A stretch of DNA of 42,237 nt from assembly GCA_035307765.1 (NCBI GenBank), contig DATGHU010000003.1, forward strand, positions 1 through 42,237, read 5' to 3'. Positions 22,993-31,209 of this stretch are shown in pieces. This DNA is from a bacterium (GTDB lineage Bacteria; Sysuimicrobiota; Sysuimicrobiia; Sysuimicrobiales; Segetimicrobiaceae). A program made the translations under genes and the position numbers. A model generated the notes under the pieces. It made no database searches. It saw nothing but the letters and a program-made list of their open reading frames with translations, and was not told where the DNA came from. The first letter of the stretch is position 1; the number at the start of each line of letters is the position of its first letter.

Positions 22993-23741
22993 CCACCGTC
23001 GACGGCGAGGAGGGTGCCGTGCACGTAGTCGGAGGCGGCGGATGCGAGGAACACCGCCGCGCCTCCCAGGTCTTCGGGCCGCCCCCACCGCCCCGCCGGG
23101 ATCCGCGCGAGGATCGCCGGGTTTCGAGTGGTGTCCTCACGAAGGAGGCGGGTCAGATCGGTGGCGATATATCCCGGCGCGATCGCGTTCACATTGATGC
23201 CGTGCGCCGCCCACTCATTGGCGAGCGCTTTGGTCAGTTGTCCGACCGCGCCCTTGGTGGCCGTGTACGGGCTGACCAGAATCCCGCCCTCGAAGCTCAT
23301 CAATGAGGCCACGTTGATGATTTTCCCGCGTCCGCGGGGCAGCATCTCCCTCGCCGCCGCCTGGCAGAGGCGGAATACCGCACTGAGGTTCACCTGGATT
23401 ACTCGGTGCCAGTCGTTGGGGGCGACGTCGATCGCGGGCCCGCGCGCGGCGATGCCGGCGTTGTTGACCAGGATGTCGAGCCGCCCCGCGGCGGCGAGCG
23501 CGCGGGGAATGACCGTTTCGACTTGCGCCGGGTCGGCGAGGTCGGCGGGAACTTGGTGACACCGCCGCCCCATCCGTTCCAGATCATGAGCGAGCGCCTC
23601 GGCGGGCTCGCGGTTTACCGCGACGATGTCCGCGCCGGCGCCTCCCAGCGCTGCGGCGATGCCGCGGCCGATCCCGCGGCTGGCTCCCGTGACCACCGCG
23701 ACCTGTCCTTCGAGGGAAAATGCCTTGCTGGTGTCGGCCAT
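22977..23741 (-). CDS. SDR-family oxidoreductase (KduD/gluconate-dehydrogenase-like)
   Basis: 254 residues from ATG 23741, with GGGAGGG about 5 bases upstream. Motifs: TGASRGIG (18-25), NNAG (93-96), Ser146, and YTATK with Tyr159 and Lys163. The C-terminus (GYIATDLT, then RWGRPEDLGGAAVFLASAAS and VDGGWLGR) is typical of classical SDRs such as 2-deoxy-D-gluconate 3-dehydrogenase and 3-oxoacyl reductases. Because a sugar ABC operon starts 139 bases away in the opposite direction, a sugar-acid substrate is a reasonable guess. The shared divergent region could allow one regulator to control both. Its stop overlaps the start of the polymerase-like gene. Confidence 0.9.
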   Translation of the reverse strand: MADTSKAFSLEGQVAVVTGASRGIGRGIAAALGGAGADIVAVNREPAEALAHDLERMGRRCHQVPADLADPAQVETVIPRALAAAGRLDILVNNAGIAARGPAIDVAPNDWHRVIQVNLSAVFRLCQAAAREMLPRGRGKIINVASLMSFEGGILVSPYTATKGAVGQLTKALANEWAAHGINVNAIAPGYIATDLTRLLREDTTRNPAILARIPAGRWGRPEDLGGAAVFLASAASDYVHGTLLAVDGGWLGR

Positions 23742-23880
23742 CGTTCCCTCCCCTTTCCACGTTCTCGTTCCTTCTCTTCGAAGCGATCGACGGCCGATCC
23801 CTCCGCCGCGGCCCCCGGTGCGCAGGAGGGCGGTGCGCGCGTGGCGAACGGGCACAGCACTGTCGCAGAGGAGTCGGACC

Positions 23881-25122
23881 ATGAAACGCAGCCTCGTCGC
23901 CCTCGTGATGGTCCTCCTGCTCACCTCCGGTGTCCGGGCCGCGGGCCCCCAGGCCCGGATCGAGTTCTGGACGATTTCCCTCCAGCCGTACTTCACGAAT
24001 TATATCCAAGGGTTGATCGACGTCTACGAGCGAGCCCATCCTGAGATCTCCGTTCACTGGATCGATGTCCCCGCCCAGGCGATCGAGCAAAAACTCCTCG
24101 CCGCCGTCGCCGGGGGGGTCAGCCCCGACGTCGTGAACCTCAACACCGAAGGCACGCTTCGGATGGCCGAGGCGCATGCGCTCGTGGACGTCGACGCCGC
24201 CGTGCCCGCGGCCGCGCGCGCCCTCTACTTCCCGAACATCTGGGACTCTACGCGGTACGAAGGGAAGGTCTACGGGATTCCGTGGTACGTCGTCCCCAAC
24301 GTCCTCGCCTACAACCGCAGCCTGTTTCATCGGGCCGGACTGGATCCGGCACACCCGCCGGGATCCGAGGACGCGTTCATTCAAGCGGCGACGACGATCA
24401 AGGAACGCACGGGCATCTACGGGTTCATGCCCAACGTCGACGGGATTCGGTTCCTGAAGATCTTTCAGGAGGACGGCCTGCCGATCCTCAGCCCCGACCG
24501 TCGGCGCGCCGTCTTTGACAGCCCGGCGCACGCGCAGCTGCTCGCGACGTACGTCGCCCTGTTCAAGCGGGACCTCTTCCCCACGGACACCCTGCAGCGC
24601 GGCTACGTGGGGGCGACCGAGCGCTACGCGGCCGGGCAGCTCGCCATGCTCACGACGGGCCCGCAGTTTCTTCTGCGCGTGCGCAGCGACAGCCCGGACG
24701 TTTACCGCGATACCGCGGTGGCGCCCTATCCGCTGGGCCGCGCCCATGTCCTGGACCTCCCCACGATGGAACTGACGGTACCCCTGGCCAGCCGGCACCG
24801 GCGAGAGGCGGTGGAGTTCGGGCTGTACGCGACGAACGATCGCAACCAGCTCGCCTTCAGCCACCTCGTCGTGATCTTCCCCTCCACCCGGGCGGCGGCC
24901 GCGGACCCATTTTTCACGCATGCCGGCGCCAGCCCGGAGGATCGCGCCCGGGTGATCGCGGCGAGCGAGCTGGGCTTCGCCAGGGATCTCACGGTGGTCG
25001 TGCCGCACAGCGACGAATTGTTTCGGGTGTTCCGGGAGGCGGTGGAGCAGGCGTTCTATGGCCGGATGACGCCGCGGCAGGCGCTGGACTGGGCGGTCAT
25101 GGAGTGGAACGGCCGACTCTAG
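23881..25122 (+). CDS. ABC-transporter sugar-binding protein
   Basis: 413 residues from ATG 23881, with GAGGAG upstream. A signal peptide is at 1-20 (RSLVALVMVLLLTSGVRA) with no lipobox Cys, so it is either a free periplasmic protein or anchored otherwise. The mature part is a family 1 solute-binding protein: RIEFWTISLQPYFTNYIQGL, VSPDVVNLNTEGTLRMAEA, YGIPWYVVPNVLAYNRSLF and AAGQLAMLTTGPQFLLR are typical of maltose/oligosaccharide-type receptors. It is the first gene of an operon with two permeases and, further down, DUF4127, GNAT and a hexosaminidase. A glycan or amino-sugar ligand is inferred from that company. No ATPase gene is in the operon. Confidence 0.92.
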   Translation: MKRSLVALVMVLLLTSGVRAAGPQARIEFWTISLQPYFTNYIQGLIDVYERAHPEISVHWIDVPAQAIEQKLLAAVAGGVSPDVVNLNTEGTLRMAEAHALVDVDAAVPAAARALYFPNIWDSTRYEGKVYGIPWYVVPNVLAYNRSLFHRAGLDPAHPPGSEDAFIQAATTIKERTGIYGFMPNVDGIRFLKIFQEDGLPILSPDRRRAVFDSPAHAQLLATYVALFKRDLFPTDTLQRGYVGATERYAAGQLAMLTTGPQFLLRVRSDSPDVYRDTAVAPYPLGRAHVLDLPTMELTVPLASRHRREAVEFGLYATNDRNQLAFSHLVVIFPSTRAAAADPFFTHAGASPEDRARVIAASELGFARDLTVVVPHSDELFRVFREAVEQAFYGRMTPRQALDWAVMEWNGRL

Positions 25123-26015
25123 GGCCGGCGCTCCCGGCTCGTGCGGGCGGCCGACGCACCCTCACGGCGTATCTGTTCCTTCTGCCGGCGCTCCTGCTGC
25201 TGGGGACGTTCACGTTCTATCCGGTGATCTTTGGCACCGGGTTGAGCCTCTTCGACTACAACATCATCAGCCCGCCCCGGTTCGTGGGGCTCGCCAATTT
25301 CCACCAGCTCGCAACCGATCGGTACTTCTGGATCGCCCTGTGGAACAGCATCAAGTATCTCGCGGTGGTCCCGGTGCTCCAAGGGTGCGCGATCCTGCTC
25401 GCGCTGTGGGTGCACCGCTCGGCTCGGGGAATTGCCTGGCTGCGCGCCGCCTACTACCTGCCGGTGGTCACCTCGATCGTGGTGGTCGGAATTCTCTGGC
25501 GGTGGATGTACGACGACGCGGGGCTCGTGAACTTCGTGCTCCTCCGCCTGCGGCTGGTGGCCTCCCCGATCCACTGGCTGTCGGATCCCGCGATCGCCCT
25601 CTACGCCGTGATGTTCGTCACGCTCTGGAAGGGGTTGGGCTACTACATGGTCATCTACCTCGCCGGGCTCGAGGCCATCCCACCGGGGTACGCCGAAGCC
25701 GCCGCGATCGACGGAGCCACCGCCCTGCAACAACTGCGGCGCGTGACGCTGCCGCTGCTCCGGCCGAGCATTCTGCTCGCGACCACGCTTTCGGGAATCT
25801 CCGCCCTCCGCGTGTTTGAGGAGGTGTACGTCATGACCGGCGGCGGGCCGATTTACTCGACGTATACGATGTTCTACTACATGTTCGATCAGGCGTTTGG
25901 CGCCCTCCACCTTGGCTACGCGGCCGCGCTGGGGGTGGTCCTGGCCGTGGTGACGGTGGCCCTCTCCGTCGTCAACTTCCGCCTGCTGCGCGAAGGAGGG
26001 CTCTCGTATTACTGA
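25104..26015 (+). CDS. ABC sugar permease, MalF type
   Basis: 303 residues from GTG 25104, overlapping the binding-protein gene by 19 bases. Six transmembrane helices, the first being LTAYLFLLPALLLLGTFTFY. FVGLANFHQLATD is the usual periplasmic segment after helix 1. The EAA loop that contacts the ATPase is at EAAAIDGATALQQLRRVTLPLL, about residues 200-221. MTGGGPIYSTYTM is another hallmark of this class. It forms a heterodimer with the permease encoded 52 bases downstream. The ATPase must come from elsewhere, as in systems served by a shared MsiK/MsmX-type ATPase. Confidence 0.93.
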   Translation: MERPTLGPALPARAGGRRTLTAYLFLLPALLLLGTFTFYPVIFGTGLSLFDYNIISPPRFVGLANFHQLATDRYFWIALWNSIKYLAVVPVLQGCAILLALWVHRSARGIAWLRAAYYLPVVTSIVVVGILWRWMYDDAGLVNFVLLRLRLVASPIHWLSDPAIALYAVMFVTLWKGLGYYMVIYLAGLEAIPPGYAEAAAIDGATALQQLRRVTLPLLRPSILLATTLSGISALRVFEEVYVMTGGGPIYSTYTMFYYMFDQAFGALHLGYAAALGVVLAVVTVALSVVNFRLLREGGLSYY

Positions 26016-26067
26016 TCCTGGAGCCGCGCTCAGGGCGGGCGTTCGGCCGCATCCGCGGGGCCGCCGG

Positions 26068-26880
26068 ATGCGGGTCGGGGCGCTCGCCCAGGCCCTGGCG
26101 CTGGGCTTGCTCGCCGTGGCGACGACGTTCCCGTTCCTCTGGCTTCTGGCAACGTCGCTGCGCAGCACGGGGACGGTCTTCGCCTTCCCGCCGGTGCTGA
26201 TCCCGCGCCCCCCCACCCTTGCCAACTTCGCCGGCGTATGGGCGACGATGCCGCTCGCCCGATTCTTCGCCAACACCGTCTACATCACCGGGGTGGGCAT
26301 CTTGCTGACGCTCGCCGTGAGCGCGCTGGCCGGGTACCCGTTGGCGCGGATGCGGTTCCCCGGGCGGGACCTCATCTTCTACGCCATCGTGGGGAGCCTG
26401 ATGCTGCCGCAGCATGTGGGCCTCATCCTGAACTTCGTGACCTTGATCCGGCTCCACCTGGTGGACACCTATGCGGCCGTCTACCTGCCGAGCGCGGCGA
26501 GCGTGTTCGGGATCTTCCTGCTCCGGCAGGCGTACCTGACGATCCCGGCGGAGATCGAAGATGCCGCGCGGATCGACGGCGCGGGCGAGCTCCGGCTGTG
26601 GGGACAGATCATGCTCCCCCTCGTCGCGCCGGCGCTCGCCACGCTGGCGATCATCGAATTCTCGGGCTACTGGAACTCGTTCCTCTGGCCCCTGATCGTG
26701 CTGAAGTCCCCCGACAAGTACCCGCTCGCCGTTGGGCTCCTCTACCTCTCCGGCTTGTTCGCCACCAATACCCGGTACATCGCGGCGGGCGCGGTCATCA
26801 TGACCCTGCCGATGATCGTGGTGTTCCTGCTGCTCCAGCGGTACTTCCTGCGCGGCATTACGGTGGGGGCGCTGAAGTGA
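26068..26880 (+). CDS. ABC sugar permease, MalG type
   Basis: 270 residues from ATG 26068. Six predicted helices, the first AQALALGLLAVATTFPFLWL. The family segment PPTLANFAGVWATMPLARFF and the EAA loop EIEDAARIDGAGELRLWGQ (about residues 168-186), followed by IMLPLVAP, are clear. The C-terminus ends QRYFLRGITVGALK, the standard MalG-type ending. No strong ribosome site precedes the chosen ATG, and the 52 bases before it have no better start, so the N-terminus may be a few residues longer. The stop overlaps a GTG start for the DUF4127 gene (GTGA). Confidence 0.92.
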   Translation: MRVGALAQALALGLLAVATTFPFLWLLATSLRSTGTVFAFPPVLIPRPPTLANFAGVWATMPLARFFANTVYITGVGILLTLAVSALAGYPLARMRFPGRDLIFYAIVGSLMLPQHVGLILNFVTLIRLHLVDTYAAVYLPSAASVFGIFLLRQAYLTIPAEIEDAARIDGAGELRLWGQIMLPLVAPALATLAIIEFSGYWNSFLWPLIVLKSPDKYPLAVGLLYLSGLFATNTRYIAAGAVIMTLPMIVVFLLLQRYFLRGITVGALK

Positions 26881-28367
26881 GCCCCGCGATGCGGATCGCG
26901 TTTCTGCCGATCGACGAGCGGCCGATCACCCGCAGGGCGTTCCTTGCCCTCGCCGGGATCGCTGGGGTTGAGGTCACCACCCCGCCGCCCGCCCTGCTCG
27001 GCGCCCGCCGGCAGCCCGCCGACGTCGAAGCCCTCTGGCGCTGGGTCCAGACCGAGGCCGTGGACGCGGATGTGTTAATCGGCTCGGCGGAGCTCCTGAT
27101 CTATGGCGGGCTCGTCCCGTCGCGGATCGGACACGAGACGCTCGACCGGTGCCTTGGGCTGGCCGCTCGGTTCGCGGACGCGCGGCACCGAGCGCCGCAT
27201 CGGCGCCTCCTGCTGGGCGCCAGTCTCCTGCGGCTCCCGTCCACGCCGGATGCCACCGAGGAGCCGACGTACTGGGAGGAGTATGGCCCCCAGATCTTCG
27301 CGTACAGCTATCACGCCGACCGGTTTGCGCAGACCGAGGATCGATCCTCGCAGGAGCTGGCCCGAGCCGCCCAAGCTACCGTTCCCCCGCAGATTCTGGG
27401 GGACGTGCTCGCCCGCCGCGCCAGGAACCTCACGATCCTCCTCGCCCTCGTCGATCAGGCGGCGCGGGGAGAGTTGGACGCCCTGCTCATCGGTCAGGAT
27501 GATGCCGCGGAGTTCGGGCTGACCCGCCGGGATCTCCGAGCGGTCGAGACCTCGATCGCCGAGCGGGGAGCCGGGTCGAGGGCGTGGGTGACGTACGGGA
27601 CCGATGAGTTGGCGGTCCGGCTCCTGGCGCGGACGTGGCTCGCCGCCCACCGGCGGACCCCCGGCGTGCGGGTGATCTATGCGTACCGAGAAAACCGCGA
27701 CGCGATTCCGCGCTACGAGGGTCAGGCGCTCGATCGCACCGTGACCTCGCACATCGCCACCATCGGCGCGCGCCGGGTGGGCGAGGGGGAGGAGTTGACC
27801 CTTTTTGTCAACAATCCGCCGCAGGCGCAGGAGGAGGCCCCGCTCCAGCAACCGTATGACGGGGCGGCCCTCGCGCCGTTCGTGGACGCGCTGGCCGCCG
27901 CGTCGGCGCGCGGGGACCCCCTGGCCATCGCCGACGTCCGGTACAGCAACGGCGCGGACCGGACATTTGTGCAGCGCGTGCTCGACGCCCCTCGCGCCTA
28001 CGGGACCCTGGCCTACGGCGGGTGGAACACCGCGAGCAATACGCTGGGGATGGTGCTCGCCCAAGCGCTCCTGCCCGAGGGGCCGGCGTGCCAGGCGTTC
28101 ACCATCGAACGGTTCCTGGACGATTGGGCCTACCAGGCCGGAGTCCGCCAGCGCCTTGCCGCGGAGGTGGTCCCCCGCTATCCCGGGGCCGCCCCGACGC
28201 ACCTGGGCCCGGCGGCCGAGGCGTGCGCGGAGGCGGCGCGCGCCTGGCTGGAACGCGAGTACGTCCCGGCGCTCGCGAGGTGTTTCGGGCGCCGGATCGC
28301 CGTGGCGGCGGTGGGGTTTCCCTGGGACCGTTTATTCGAAGTCTCGCTCGATGTCATCGTCACGTGA
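26877..28367 (+). CDS. DUF4127 family protein
   Basis: 496 residues from GTG 26877, which overlaps the permease stop; ATG 26889 would drop four residues. The whole chain is one DUF4127 domain: MRIAFLPIDERPITRRAFLA at the start, ADVLIGSAELLIYGGLVPSR, LLIGQDDAAEFGL, YGTDELAVRLLAR, ADVRYSNGADRTF and YGGWNTASNTLGMVLAQAL. These blocks of Asp, Glu and Asn in loops look like an active site, but no reaction is known to me for the family. DUF4127 genes often stand next to sugar ABC importers and GH3 hexosaminidases, as here, pointing to glycan or amino-sugar breakdown. It has no signal peptide, so it acts in the cytosol on imported material. It is coupled to the GNAT gene by GTGA. Confidence 0.88.
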   Translation: MSPAMRIAFLPIDERPITRRAFLALAGIAGVEVTTPPPALLGARRQPADVEALWRWVQTEAVDADVLIGSAELLIYGGLVPSRIGHETLDRCLGLAARFADARHRAPHRRLLLGASLLRLPSTPDATEEPTYWEEYGPQIFAYSYHADRFAQTEDRSSQELARAAQATVPPQILGDVLARRARNLTILLALVDQAARGELDALLIGQDDAAEFGLTRRDLRAVETSIAERGAGSRAWVTYGTDELAVRLLARTWLAAHRRTPGVRVIYAYRENRDAIPRYEGQALDRTVTSHIATIGARRVGEGEELTLFVNNPPQAQEEAPLQQPYDGAALAPFVDALAAASARGDPLAIADVRYSNGADRTFVQRVLDAPRAYGTLAYGGWNTASNTLGMVLAQALLPEGPACQAFTIERFLDDWAYQAGVRQRLAAEVVPRYPGAAPTHLGPAAEACAEAARAWLEREYVPALARCFGRRIAVAAVGFPWDRLFEVSLDVIVT

Positions 28368-29368
28368 GCGCCGGGGAACGCTTCGAGGTCATCCCCTACC
28401 GCGCGGAGGCACTTCCCCAGGTGATCGCGGTGTGGAACGCCGCGCTCGGCGAGTCGTTCCGACTCCGCGAGGCCCTCTTCGTGCAGAATACGCTCCGCGA
28501 TCCCCACTTCGATCCCGCCGGGTGCTGGGTGGCCCGGGCTCCGGTCGAGGGCGCGGTGATCGGGGTGGGGCTGGCGAAGGTCGCCCGCGAGCCGCTGGGG
28601 GCCGACGGCCTCCTGCCGGATCGCGGTTGGGTCAGCGCGCTCGTCGTACATCCCGCCTGGCAGCGCCGCCGGATCGGACGGCGTTTGCTGGCGGCCGCCG
28701 AGTCCTACCTCGCTGCCCACGGCCGGCGGCGCGTCTTGCTCGGAAGCGATCCTGGGCATTTCTTTCCCGGGGTTCCCGGCACGGGCCCGGCGCTCGCCTT
28801 CTTTGCCGGGGCCGGGTACCGGCTTGAGGGGGATGCCTATGATCTACACAGGCGGATCGGCGAGTACACCACGCCCCTCGCGGTGGCCGCGGCGGTGGCC
28901 GCTCACCCGCAGCTGGAGATCCGACCGCTCCGGGCCGGGGAGGAGTCCCGGCTGCTGGCGTTTTTGGGCGACGCCTTCCCCGGCCGCTGGCGGTATACGA
29001 TGGACCGCGCGCTCACGGCGGGGATGCCGATCCGAGACGTGATGGGAGTCGTGCGCGCGGGCGCGGTCTCCGGATTCGCTCAGCTCTTCCACCCCGCGTC
29101 CCGGTGGATCGGGCCCAGCATCGCCTGGCCGCTCGACCGGGCGGCCCGGGCCGGCGGGCTCGGCCCGATGGGGCTGGCTCCCGCCCTCCGGGGCCGCGGG
29201 CTGGGGCTCGCGCTCGTCGATCGGGCGATCCTGCACCTTCGGGCGCTCGGCATCGAGGAGATGATCATCGACTGGACGGGCCTCACCGAATTCTACGGGC
29301 GGCTGGGATTCGTCCCGCTGCGGCACTACCGACATGGGGAGAAGACCTTGCAGGTGGAGGAGGCGTGA
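28364..29368 (+). CDS. Tandem GNAT N-acetyltransferase
   Basis: 334 residues from GTG 28364, overlapping the DUF4127 stop by four bases. The first GNAT domain (about 1-165) has the acetyl-CoA motif VSALVVHPAWQRRRIGRRLL (R/Q-x-x-G-x-G/A region) and GYRLEGDAYDLHRRIG at its end. The second (about 180-330) has APALRGRGLGLALVDRAILH and ends with DWTGLTEFYGRLGFVPLRHY, a clear C-terminal GNAT strand. Two-domain GNATs of this kind may acetylate amino groups of sugars or antibiotics. In an operon with an amino-sugar hexosaminidase, acetylation of an amino sugar is a sensible guess. TGATG overlap with the next gene shows coupling. Confidence 0.87.
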   Translation: MSAGERFEVIPYRAEALPQVIAVWNAALGESFRLREALFVQNTLRDPHFDPAGCWVARAPVEGAVIGVGLAKVAREPLGADGLLPDRGWVSALVVHPAWQRRRIGRRLLAAAESYLAAHGRRRVLLGSDPGHFFPGVPGTGPALAFFAGAGYRLEGDAYDLHRRIGEYTTPLAVAAAVAAHPQLEIRPLRAGEESRLLAFLGDAFPGRWRYTMDRALTAGMPIRDVMGVVRAGAVSGFAQLFHPASRWIGPSIAWPLDRAARAGGLGPMGLAPALRGRGLGLALVDRAILHLRALGIEEMIIDWTGLTEFYGRLGFVPLRHYRHGEKTLQVEEA

Positions 29369-30888
29369 TGGCTGACCGCGACTTGGTGGGGCAGCTCTTC
29401 ATGGTCGACTTCGACGGATTTGCCCCCTCCGAAGGGATCGAGCGGCTGGTGACGGTGGGGGGGGTTGGCGGCGTCATCCTGTTTGACAAGAACGTCCAGG
29501 ACGCCGAGCAGGTCGCAGCGCTCACCAATGCACTTCAGGGGGTGGCGGCGGCGGCCGGGTGCTCCCCCCTGCTGGTGGGCGTCGATCAGGAAGGCGGTCC
29601 GGTCGTCCGGCTGCGCGGGACCCACTTTCCGAGCGCGATGGCCTTCGGAGCCGCGGGGAGCGAAGCACTGGTGGCCGCCGCCGCCGAGGTCACGGCCCGA
29701 GAGTTGAGGGCGGTCGGGATTCACCTGAACTTCGCCCCCGTCCTGGATGTCAACAGCAACCCCGCCAACCCGGTGATCGGCGTGCGTTCGTACGGAGAGG
29801 ATCCGGCCCTGGTGGGGCGATTGGGGGTTCGGGCGGCGACGGCGATGCAGGCCGGCGGGGTGCTGGCGGCGGGAAAGCATTTCCCCGGCCACGGAGACAC
29901 GGCCCTGGACTCCCATCTGGCATTGCCCGCGGTCACGCACTCGCGCGCGCGCCTCGAGGCGGTGGAACTGCGGCCGTTTCGCGAGGCGATTCGCGCGGGG
30001 GTGGCGGCCGTGATGACGGCGCATATCGTGTACCCGGCGGTCGACCCCGAGCGCCCGGCCACCCTGTCTCCGGCAGTGATCGCTGTGCTGAGAGATGACC
30101 TGGGATTTGCCGGGCTGGTGGTAAGCGATTCGATGCGGATGCGCGCGATCGCCGATCACCTGTCCCCGGGAGAAGCGGCGGTGCGGGCCGTGCTCGCCGG
30201 GGTCGATCTGATCCTCGCCTGCGGCCCCGCGGAAGCCCAGTGGGAGGCGCTGGAGGCTGTCCGCGCCGCGGCCGCTGCAGGACGCATCCCGGCGACGCGG
30301 ATCGCCGCGGCCGCCCAGCGGGTGCTCGCCGCAAAACAGCGCCTCAGACTTCCCGAGCGCGCGCTGGTCGGGGCCGCCGACGTGCGCTTCCGGGTGGGCC
30401 TTCCCGAGGATCGGCTCCTCGCCGACCGCGTCGCGCGGGCTGCGGCGACGCTCGTCCGGGATCATCGGGGGCTCCTGCCCCTTCCCGCGGGGCCGGTCGC
30501 GGTCGCCGCGGGGGCGGCGCCGCGCAGCACCATCGAGCAGCTGGCGGAGGCCATCCGCGCCACCGGCCGGACGGCCCCCATCGCTATCCTCGACGAGCCG
30601 GATATCTCCGCGTGGACGGGCCCCTTGGTGGTCCCCTTGGGTGACCTTCCCGGTGACCGGTATTCGCCCGCCGCCGTGGCGGCGATCCACCACAGGGCCC
30701 TCGGACCGCATCCGACGGTGGCGGTTGCCACCGGGGTCCCCTATCCGCTCGGCGGATTCCCGGCGCAGGCGGCCTGTCTGGCTGTGTACGGCGCGGACCC
30801 TTCTTCCCTCAGAGCGGCGGCCGCCGTGCTGGTCGGAGCCGGCTCCGCCGGGGGGAATCTCCCGGTGACCGTGGCGGACCACACTTAG
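29368..30888 (+). CDS. nagZ: GH3-family beta-N-acetylhexosaminidase (NagZ-like)
   Basis: 506 residues from ATG 29368, with GGAGGAGG upstream. The TIM barrel runs over about residues 1-330: VGGVILFDKNVQD, VGVDQEGGPVVRL, LNFAPVLDVNSNPANPVIG, and the NagZ signature KHFPGHGDTALDSHLALP with the His/Asp acid-base dyad. The nucleophile Asp is in GLVVSDSMRMRAI. A C-terminal ~170 residue domain (VARAAATLVRDHRGLLPLPA onwards) is present, as in two-domain Gram-positive NagZ. It lacks a signal peptide, so it should act on imported disaccharides such as GlcNAc-anhMurNAc. It closes the ABC-DUF4127-GNAT operon. Some GH3 enzymes of this type are phosphorylases; this cannot be told by eye. Confidence 0.9.
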   Translation: MADRDLVGQLFMVDFDGFAPSEGIERLVTVGGVGGVILFDKNVQDAEQVAALTNALQGVAAAAGCSPLLVGVDQEGGPVVRLRGTHFPSAMAFGAAGSEALVAAAAEVTARELRAVGIHLNFAPVLDVNSNPANPVIGVRSYGEDPALVGRLGVRAATAMQAGGVLAAGKHFPGHGDTALDSHLALPAVTHSRARLEAVELRPFREAIRAGVAAVMTAHIVYPAVDPERPATLSPAVIAVLRDDLGFAGLVVSDSMRMRAIADHLSPGEAAVRAVLAGVDLILACGPAEAQWEALEAVRAAAAAGRIPATRIAAAAQRVLAAKQRLRLPERALVGAADVRFRVGLPEDRLLADRVARAAATLVRDHRGLLPLPAGPVAVAAGAAPRSTIEQLAEAIRATGRTAPIAILDEPDISAWTGPLVVPLGDLPGDRYSPAAVAAIHHRALGPHPTVAVATGVPYPLGGFPAQAACLAVYGADPSSLRAAAAVLVGAGSAGGNLPVTVADHT

Positions 30889-30901
30889 AGCGGAGCGGCG
30901 G

Positions 30902-30924
30902 CGCCCGATCGGGCCTATCGGGCG
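30902..30924 (+). terminator. Hairpin after the sugar operon
   Basis: 8-bp perfect stem (30902-30909 with 30917-30924), 7-base loop, 14 bases after the hexosaminidase stop. No T-run follows, so termination may be inefficient or Rho-aided. Confidence 0.4.
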
Positions 30925-31209
30925 AGGTCTGAAATTCCCCCAAATTGTGCACTATCCTAGGTGAACCTTGCCGATTTAAGACGAGCACGGATAGGCCGCT
31001 TTGCGCACGGCGGCGATTTGGGAGGGGTATGGTGGTGAGGATCCTCCACGGCGCGGGCGATATCGCGCGGAGCGGGGAGAGTCATGCGAGACAGCGATCG
31101 TGGGCCACGTGGTGCAAATGATAGGTAGTTCCAGCGTGCGAAATCCCCTGCCGAGCGTCCGCATCCTCTGGGGGATGACACGCCGGGCCCGCTCATTTCA
31201 GGTCCGCCG
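30925..31209. other. Promoter region of the main pilus operon
   Basis: About 285 bases between the sugar operon and pilB. Locally AT-richer around 30930-30980. No confident promoter and no gene seen. One frame (31001-31234) has no ribosome site or known domain. Confidence 0.4.

Noticed and set aside
21703-23028. 441-codon plus-strand frame
   Set aside because: Antisense to the polymerase-like membrane protein; composition is Arg/Pro/Asp-rich without any domain.
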